Positions 56,046 to 64,000 of a stretch of DNA of 64,000 bases are shown one piece after another; position 1 is the first letter of the stretch, and each line of letters opens with the position of its first letter. The notes beneath the pieces were generated by a model that saw only the letters and a program-made list of their open reading frames with translations, made no database searches and was not told the origin of the DNA. The stretch comes from Pseudisothecium myosuroides. Its lineage: Eukaryota; Streptophyta; Bryopsida; Hypnales; Lembophyllaceae. The DNA lies in the NCBI GenBank assembly GCA_951799445.1, contig OX637288.1:10852501-10916500 (forward strand). Reading direction: 5' to 3'. Position numbers and translations under genes: made by a program.

Positions 56046-57906
56046 TGGAACCTACTTATTACTACGGAGTATTACGTTGATGGAATCCAAGATGGGAGCT
56101 CCAGTGTTGCTCTGGCTAGTCGCAGCACTTGCAGTTGCGACTGGTGTTGTGGACGCGAAGTATGCGTGCCCGGGAAGTGACAACGGGTTAGTGGCGTTGC
56201 AGTCGGGCGTGAACGTGACGGTGCGGCGGACGAAAGGCGTGGGCTACGAGTTTCTGATTTCGCCGGCGAGTCCTGTTGGAGGCCCGAATATTACTCGGGG
56301 AATTCTCATTATTCCTGAGAATCGTGTTGCGCCTGAAGCATATGCGCCTCTTGCTCGCGGTACGAAGGTTCCCATAGTGTCAATCCTTTTATTTGGTTAT
56401 GGTGGGAATTCGAATGATCGACTGGTAGCTTTTGATTGTAACCATGATGGTTACTTCAATTTTGCACGGAATTGGTGGGCATGGTGAAGGCTGAGTTTCA
56501 GGAATATGAGTTGTTTTGAGTTCGAAAAATAATGGAACCGTTTTGAGTGTGATGTCGTTTTTGTGTTGCTGTTATGAACTCGAGCCCGTGTTGAACCTCA
56601 CATCTGTGCTTGTTCTTTTGATTTTCGCATTTTAGGCTTCAGGTGGCCACCTCCAAAGTCCAGCTACAGTATATTGATCCGAGCACTTGAAAGTCCTAAT
56701 TTTCAAAGCTTAATTAATTTAGTACTGAAAGTATTAGTTTTAATTTCATAGTTTTGAGTAATTGAATGTTGTAGTTTTGGCAATCTGAAATTCGCCATAT
56801 TACCATACATAGTTCCTGAGAATGGTCTGCCCCGTTACTACTTCCACAGTTCATCTGGGTACTTTCATGAATGAACGTAGCCTGTCAATTCGTCTTGTGC
56901 TTGTAATAAAGAATGGCTGGTTTTCTATGCAACTCCAGCTCGATCATATCAGAATTTTGTCGAAACTGGAGCAATTAGTGTGAAAGATGAGATTTGAAGA
57001 ACTAAAGTAGTTTCCAGTCGCCCGCCTTACATAAACTTGGAATCGTACGAACGTCTTCGGTGGCCCAACGGGAAAAAACTTGAACTCCGTATATATCTTC
57101 GATCTTCAATCCTAGATTGTCAGCTCTAAGTTTCAGTTGACCACCTGAAATCCCATCTGAAAATCCTAGTTTTCGAAGCTCAGACACTCAGTCACTTCAG
57201 AACTAATTTTTCAGAATTTCGAGCGAGCGAGCACATAAATTAATTAATGTCACATTTCTGATGCTCAACTTTAACTGCAAGACTGGCGCGGTTGGATTCC
57301 GGGATCGAAATTAATTCTCATCTGAGGTTAAGATACTCGTTCCCCGTGAGAAACTTTAAACCGCTTCCTTCTTCGAATCCCAAATCGATCTCACCCTGCT
57401 TTAATTTTGTCTGCAGCTCTGGCCTTACTGGGCTGCTACGCCGCAATCATCGACACCCCAACCTCAGGCCGTGCCATTCAAGCCATGATGCAAAAACCAG
57501 ACATCGAGCTCTGGACCTTAGTCGGGCATGGCAGAACCGGGGGAGCTCTCGCCTCCCGCCTGGTCCTCACGTTGCAGCCCAAAGCGAAGGGGCTTATTCT
57601 CATGGCTTCAGCCTTGCCGACGGACGTGGACTTGGCGGACGTGAATGTGGCGGTCGTGGCGCTGTATGGCGGACGGGATACAGTGGTGACGCCGAGGGCT
57701 GTGAAGGGGAGCTTCGTGCGCTTCCCTGGGGATGCGGATGTGTTGGCGTTTGCGGATCTTGGGCATTACGACTTGCGTACAGTGAGTGCGTGGGGAATGC
57801 GATACGGCCAGGACCGCAAGGTGAGCTTATTAATTTGGTAACTGAGTTTTTTCATTTTTGTTTTGGTTGTGAACTGACTGTGCAATTGACAGACTCATGA
57901 CACTAA

Positions 57907-58828
57907 CCCCTACAGGATCAAGTGTATGCAAGAAATCTCACGTAGGTTCCTACAAAGTCATTTTTGGTCGGATGTTCATGAAATTTGGACACAATGTGTA
58001 AACATGTACCTCCTTGGTGATAAACTAATTTATTTTTCCAATTGGGTGCACGGGTCAAAAGTTACATTGTCCTGAACATTTTGGGCCAATCGGGCAATTT
58101 AGGAATATTTTGCTAAAAAGCTCATCAACTTTTGAAATTTGACATGTATATAACTAATAAAATATTGCATACAATTGTTCAAAGAAAAACAAGTTGTAGT
58201 CCTCAAATCACATTCTAAGAGGAATCAAACTTTGTTTGCTATGCTTGGGGCGGTTTCGAGAAAAAATATTTTCTTCTAACTTTAAGTCCTATTATCTTGC
58301 AATTTGTCAAGTCACAATTCTTGAATTTTTTTTCACATATTCCAAATGTTTGTCTCTAACTTTTCAGTGTTCAGATTTCAAATAAAAATTATTTCCTCGT
58401 TGCACTAATAATCATCAAAGAATGACTAGTATATTGCAAATCCACTTAATGTCCTTGCATTGCAGGGTGATTTAAAGTAAGCTAGACTCCATATTTGCTT
58501 CTAAAATTTTTCATGAGTAAACTTAACATCATATACTACTTATGAATGGTCAAAGTCCTTATTTTTGTGTAGATCATAAATTTTACTCCAAAAGGGTCCG
58601 AAGTCTGCTAACCTTGTTTCGCAAGAATGAAAAAAAGTTTTTTTTCCTCACTTCAAACGTTACAATCTTTCAATCCGCCTGGTCAAATGGGCTGAATTTA
58701 TTTCCACTTTACTTTAGTTTTTATGGTTGAAGTTTCAAAAAAAATTCAATTTTCATTTTTGAACAACATACCAAAAAATTGTAGTTTTTAACAATGTCTC
58801 CCTGAAAACCCGCCCAGTACTTTAGGGG
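57907..58828. mobile_element. piggyBac-like MITE with CTAA flanks, intron 2 of copy 2
   Basis: Ends CCCCTACAGGATC and GTACTTTAGGGG, flanked on both sides by CTAA (57903-57906 and 58829-58832) rather than TTAA. Length 922 bp, within the family range. No copy is present in intron 2 of the first gene. Confidence 0.75.
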
Positions 58829-58991
58829 CTAATCTACCAAAGTCACACCATTTTGAATAAGTTCGGGTTGAAATCTTGTTGAATTGTATCAATTTTCACA
58901 AACTAAAATAGAGTTTTTTGGTGACACAAATTTTCTAGTTGATGCTAATTTCTCCCCCACTAATAGGACAAATCAATGTATTCAGTTGTTT

Positions 58992-59145
58992 CACTAGTAG
59001 AAGGGTGGACTTTGGGCACCAATGAATAGTAGCAAAGCATGGTGCCCAAAACCCAGTGTGGCACCAAACTAGTGCCAATATGAACCTTGGGCACCATGCT
59101 TTGGCATTATTTATTGATGGACAAAGATCATCTTTTCTAATAGTG
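58992..59145. mobile_element. CACTA-like MITE, 154 bp
   Basis: Starts CACTAGTAGAAGGGTGG and ends CTTTTCTAATAGTG, flanked by TTT on both sides. CACTA...TAGTG ends with a 3-bp duplication are diagnostic of the CACTA (En/Spm) superfamily. The arms run nearly the whole length, including GCAAAGCATGGTGCCCAA and its complement. Confidence 0.8.
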
Positions 59146-59351
59146 TTTGTTGTTAAATGCTACATATCAAATTTAAAAAGTTTGTGAAGAAAAGACATTA
59201 CCATACATACATCCAGATCCAAAAACATAGGATATTTTCTTGATTCAGATACAAAAGTATCTTTTGCACGTATAATTTTTAAACCTTGCTAGACATCTAA
59301 TAATTTTAGTATTTTTGTAAAAACATGTATTATCAAGAATCCTTGTATTAA

Positions 59352-59920
59352 TCCCTAAAGGACCGGAGGGATGTCCAGATTTCCAAAATTGCGAAGATCT
59401 ATTATAAAATGCAACTTAGAAGGATATTTTAATGATGACTTTCAAACAATAGTTGTAAAATGCTATTTATAGATCACATCCATACGGTTAGATCAATAAA
59501 AATACATACCAATATTTTTTAATAAAATTTGAAGCCAAAAATTGGAAATTCCTCCTAAAATCAATTGTAGATTGAATATTTTATGATTTTTAAAATATTT
59601 TTTTCCTATAAGTTTAAAATATTGAGTTCTAATTATAGTGATTTTTGAAGATTTTTATTTGATTTTTTGATTCAAGTCATTTTTGAAGGGTCATTTTTAA
59701 AATTGAATAAGTTACTTTTTGAGGCTAGATCTCCTGATACCTTTTGAATTATAGAATATTTGCAAAGCAAAATCTTCATAATCTGAACCGTACAAATGTT
59801 AAAGAACGAATATAAGAATCTTAAAAAAAAATTGATGGATGAAAAAACGCATTTCGGTGAGTTTGGGACGTGTTTTTGTTCAGTCATTGTTCAAAATCTG
59901 CACTCATGGTCCTTTAGGGG
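59352..59920. mobile_element. Short TTAA-flanked piggyBac-like MITE, 569 bp, intron 2 of copy 2
   Basis: Flanked by TTAA, ends TCCCTAAAGGACC and GGTCCTTTAGGGG; reverse complement of 44241-44809. In copy 1 the matching site (about 34345-34375, AACCCTTGTATCAATAAA) has no insert, giving an empty-site comparison. Confidence 0.8.
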
Positions 59921-61640
59921 TTAAGGTAAACCAACCTATGACATGCAAGAATGATTGATTTTCCATATTGGCATTGATTTTTTGAAATTTAAAAAAAGAA
60001 TCGTATATGAAGACAAATGTAAGAAATATAAAGAACAATTGAATTTTTTTTTGACAAAGTATGAATTTTTTACAAATTTTTGAAGTGCGCTGCGCAATTG
60101 GCCTAAAAGTCTTTAAAGTCTAGACTACCCCAAAACCAACAAAAAGTGTATCCATAATCATGGTCATTTTACTCTTCTAAAGTAGCCTAATATTTCCTAA
60201 CATAGCATACAATATGAAGGTGTGAAAACTCCACTTCTTGTAATGAATTTACACTCAAAAGTGGAAGTTTCTATTGCAGTCACAAATCACTCCATCACCA
60301 TTACCATCATTAGAAACATTATTGTGGCTACTAATTTAACCTAGTGTAATCCAAATCTCAATTATTGAAATTTTTTTGTCAAGGATTGATGCAAGACTAT
60401 AATGAATCATTTTTTAGATTTATGTAATGGATCTTTTGCCTATCATTGACTAATTTACTTTAACCTTTAAATGACATTGAGGCCAAAAAGTGGTTAGTGG
60501 ATGACTTCATTGTTCACTGTAGAAACCAAGAATCCACCTACTGGTTCAATAATCAGAGCAACTTTGGTTACTACCTTGGTCATAGGCATAAAGTCCTTTA
60601 ATACATTAAGGATGGGCCCACAACCATTGAGTTCTAGCCTCATTGTTCATTATTCCATTTATTGCCATTTTCCAATTAAATATGAATGAAAAATTTTATA
60701 TTTATTTTTTAGAGATGAATTCACATGTCTACTAAAAGTTGTAAATTTGAAAAGAAAATTTGAAAAATTTGAAATTACTATAAATTTTTCAAGAGAAAAA
60801 AGAAGAAAATTCATATCAAATACAAAATATACTCAAAAGTTTAAAATTTTCACTATAGATTGTAGTGAATACTTATAGTGTATAACATCATGGTATAAAC
60901 CAAAATTACTATGTCATTCTATAATTAAAAAACCAACAAGCCATGGTTATAGGCCCTAAGTTGATAATGCTATAAAATATTAAAATTTGAGATTTTTTCA
61001 AAAAATTTAATTGGAGTATAAAGTGCACTGGATAAGCTTCACTTCATTAGTTGGACTCAAATTTGAAAAATACAACTTTTATGGCTAAAATTCAAATCAA
61101 GAGTAAATAGCAAGAAATGGCCCAAATACACTACAAGGGTGATATGTAGATTAAGCATCTTCTTCTTTAGAAAAGTCAATAAGATCATAATGAAAGACTT
61201 TGAAATAAGCTTATTTTTCACTACAAATGCACTCAGGTATCCTCCAAAGAAATAAATTGGATGAAAAAACATTTTTTTTCCCATCCTCCAATCTTAGTTG
61301 AAGTCATCCATCGGGCATTCAGTGTCCCCGGTAGCAATACAAGGCAATGTTTGGGAATTTTTTTGAGTTTTACTAGCTAATTTCCTTTAGTTCTCATATT
61401 GAATTGGTTCTTGAAGAACTGTGATTGGTTATCTTTTCTATTTTTTAATTCTAAATAGAAATTTTACCAAATTTTTACCAAATTTTTGCGAATGATTTCA
61501 ATTTGCAACCAATTTTTTTCCCAATTCCACCAATCCACCGGCTAACTTTGAACTAGCTGCTGATTTTTCCCGAACATTGGTACAAGGTTAGGGTTAAGTT
61601 AAGGGATTTCTCTAATAAAACATTTTTCTATGCATTTCAG
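59921..61640. other. Remainder of intron 2, hydrolase copy 2
   Basis: AT-rich, with no bounded element identified. The last 60 bases (CTCTAATA...TTTTTCTATGCA, then CAG) match the intron end of copy 1. Confidence 0.5.
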
Positions 61641-61870
61641 CTTTGACAAATGCAGACTTCTCCAGCATTGTGGAGAGGATTTTCACCGCACTTCTGGTCT
61701 TTACTTGGAGTGGTGCTGGTGAGAAAGCTCTTTCATTCTCTGATAACAAGAGATTGATGCCCGGGAAAAACATCTCAAAACCCTACCCGGGAGATATCCG
61801 GGTCCACTTCACAGAAGTGCCCATCCCCAACACTAGCCCAAAGCGATCATGGTGGGCTTTCATCCCAACG

Positions 61871-63734
61871 GTATGCGTGTCCCCACTTTGTATCCTTTGA
61901 ATAATCTTCAACTACGTTTAATGAGTTTGTTTTGTCATTTTTGGAAATTAAAGGAAATAAATTTAAATTTTAAGTTTTAAATTGTTATTGGTACATATGA
62001 AAAATGACTCCTATGGTGAGAAAATGAGTACAAGCAAGTGAAAAATAAGTTTCTTTTTCAATTCACAAAGTTGGCAATTTTTGTAAAACCATTTTTTCAA
62101 AAGGTAAAGTTTTATCAACTAAAAATGATTAAGTTTTATTGAATGCTATAATTGTGTACAAAGAAGATTAAATAATTATTTTACATATAGGCAAATTGTA
62201 GCTAATATTCGGTGAAGCCCAGAATTTGCATTTGAATATTATATGGATATTAAGTGACCTCGCACTCATTGTGTATATGAAAGTTTGAAGATGAGAGTTT
62301 ACCCTTAGGCAAATTTCTTTGAAGATTGTATGAAATGTGGGATATTTGGATGCATATTGTTGTTGCATTAGTATTTAAATCATTGTAGATCTCAACGAAT
62401 ATAGCTATTGCATTTGACTCATTACAACCTTACCAAATAATAATTTTAGGGTACCAATATCTAATGGTAAAAACTAACCGCTACAAATTCTTGTCTTTAA
62501 TTTACAACCTGTATTCATAAGAGCCTAGAATTGATTTTGGATATTAAATCTATTTTCAACACTTTGAAATTGTATAGTTATTCATACAATGTTCTAAAAT
62601 GCATGCTAATATAATGTAGAACCTCCATTTGACTTCTAACAAAACCTCCCAAAAACTTAGATGGTTTAGTAATAGAAAACAAATGCTAAAATGTTTATTT
62701 GGATGGTTTTAAATATAGTTACCTTCAATTCTAAAGATTTTTTGTTTTTGTTTTTTGGAAGAATGCCATTAAATTTTTTAACACATCATGGATGCCAAAG
62801 ACTTAAAAGTATCCAATGAATGACCTCTAGAGAAATTTTTAGAAACAAAGAATGCATCCCTTCATCCAAAAATATAATAATTTTTGGCTACATATCTTGG
62901 TCATAGGCTTTGTATTTTAGGGTAAAGATGGACATGCTGATTGAAATTCAATTTATACATCTCATCTCAAGAAATTCATGACATTTTTTATTAGTTATAT
63001 ATGGTCCTTTTTTAAATTGGAAAAAGATTAAGTACTGATCTAAGAACAAAACAATGAGGTGGCCTAGCCTCCCTAGTTCACACACATTATTTTTTTGAGC
63101 CTATATTCTTGAGCCTCCAATAATATTTTGGAGATTCACATATGTGGTTTAAAATGTTCTATTACAACCAAATACAAAATGGTATGTCACATTTTAGCTC
63201 CTAGTGTGGATCACAATTATCCCTCCTCTATGTCTGAAGGGTTGCAATACAACCACTTATTCTATCTCTAGTGCAATAGTTGACTATAATTGGTTTTTGA
63301 TGTTAAAATGACATCACAAAGGAAGATGTTATTTGTTGAATTATCAAACAAATGGTGTATCCAATGGTATATATCTTGCTATATTTTAGTACATAGTTTG
63401 TATTCTAAGAGTCAAATTTTGTACAATACTATCTAGAAAATACAAAATCTTTTGGAACTTTAAGTGATTTATGACAACCTACCTTCTTTGTTCATCTTAT
63501 TCACAGATTCAATTGAAACCATAATATGTTTGAAATCATACAAAGTTGAAAACTAACTTTGCATTGTAAAAAATAGTCTTTCCATTCCATACAATTTTCA
63601 TTCCACTCGAGTCAATAATTGCATCTTCAAATATTGATACAATTGAAAAAATAAATAATTATATTCCTTTTTAAACCTTCATGCAATTCTTTATAATTTA
63701 GGATTAATTGCTGTTGGATATGCTCCAAACGCAG
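61871..63734. other. Intron 3, hydrolase copy 2
   Basis: 1864 bp against 676 bp in copy 1. The outer parts are shared with copy 1 (for example GAAAATGACTCCTAT near the 5' side, CAAATGGTGTATCCAATGGT near 63350). About 62150-63300 is extra, and part of it (62545-62650) resembles the long dispersed repeat. Confidence 0.55.
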
Positions 63735-64000
63735 GTCATTAAAGGAGGCCTTGTATACTACCCCGGCGCAGCAGTCGACGCACGTGCCTACTTCCCCCTT
63801 GCCTTTGAAATTGCCGCTCGTGGTCACTTAGTAGTCATCGTCCAAATGCCATTGCGCTTTGCCTTATTAAATATTGGAGAAGCAAATGCTGTAATTGATT
63901 CCCCCCTCTTTGACCAAGTTCCAAATGGCAAATGGGCAGTAGGCGGACACTCCCTTGGAGGCGTTGCTACTAGCCTCTATGTCGCATCCTTCGGAAAGAG

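Larger units (their letters stand above)
56080..64000 (+). pseudogene. Tandem alpha/beta-hydrolase, second copy, frameshifted, runs off window
   Basis: Duplicate of the gene at 30267. Exons 56080-56359, 57417-57820, 61641-61870 and 63735 to beyond 64000. Exon 1 has two in-frame ATGs (56080, 56092) and lacks four codons (WTAA) of the first copy. Domain 1 keeps GHGRTGG, with Arg in the nucleophile position. Exon 2 is one base short: GACTTTGCG in copy 1 is GACTTGCG at about 57770-57777, just after the LGHYD histidine motif. With normal splicing, translation would hit TGA at the second codon of exon 3, losing domain 2. A weak upstream donor (GC|GTACAG, 57775 region) could restore frame by skipping 16 codons. 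The visible part of domain 2 is intact, including GGHSLGG. The TATA motif is also missing. Probably a young pseudogene; a sequence error in exon 2 is the alternative. Introns 2 and 3 are larger than in copy 1. Confidence 0.8.

Noticed and set aside
1..64000. tRNA, rRNA or organelle insert
   Set aside because: I looked for conserved tRNA arms and rRNA or plastid gene stretches and saw none, but without a covariance search I cannot exclude a single tRNA.

Overview
The window is nuclear DNA from a land plant. Genes are sparse and split by GT-AG introns. Exons are visibly richer in G+C than their surroundings. The AT-rich space between and inside genes is packed with short inverted-repeat transposons of types known from plants (Emigrant/pogo-like, Stowaway-like, CACTA-like, TTAA-flanked piggyBac-like). 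A caffeate-type O-methyltransferase also points to a plant. A SARAF-like gene and long MITE-filled introns make me lean to a non-flowering lineage, but I cannot name the species.

Layout. 2.2-3.5 kb: an intact minus-strand exon of an unrecognised protein. 3.5-12 kb: intergenic DNA with nested MITEs and a long hairpin. 11.8-13.8 kb: a 132-137 bp tandem repeat, then a three-exon O-methyltransferase broken by one extra C. 14.0-14.3 kb: a small minus-strand ORF. 15.6-18.2 kb: a minus-strand gene rebuilt from seven short exons that encodes a SARAF-like ER membrane protein; a telo-box-bearing tandem repeat lies just upstream. 18.2-29.9 kb and 36-55 kb: repeats only, including a long dispersed repeat present twice (24.6-27.3 and 36.9-38.7 kb), eleven or so TTAA-flanked elements or remnants, and a 58/56 bp minisatellite at 47.5 kb.

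The most notable content is a direct duplication of a four-exon gene (30.3-35.9 kb and 56.1 kb to beyond the window end). It encodes a secreted protein made of two alpha/beta-hydrolase domains in tandem. The first domain has Arg where the catalytic Ser should be and is probably a pseudoenzyme. The second has a complete Ser-Asp-His set. The second gene copy has a one-base deletion in exon 2 and no TATA box, so it is probably a pseudogene. Both copies carry the same tandem repeat in the presumed 5' leader, and a third, inverted cluster of that repeat lies alone at 47.3 kb. Comparing paralogous segments gives empty sites for several transposons, which fixes their ends and target duplications.
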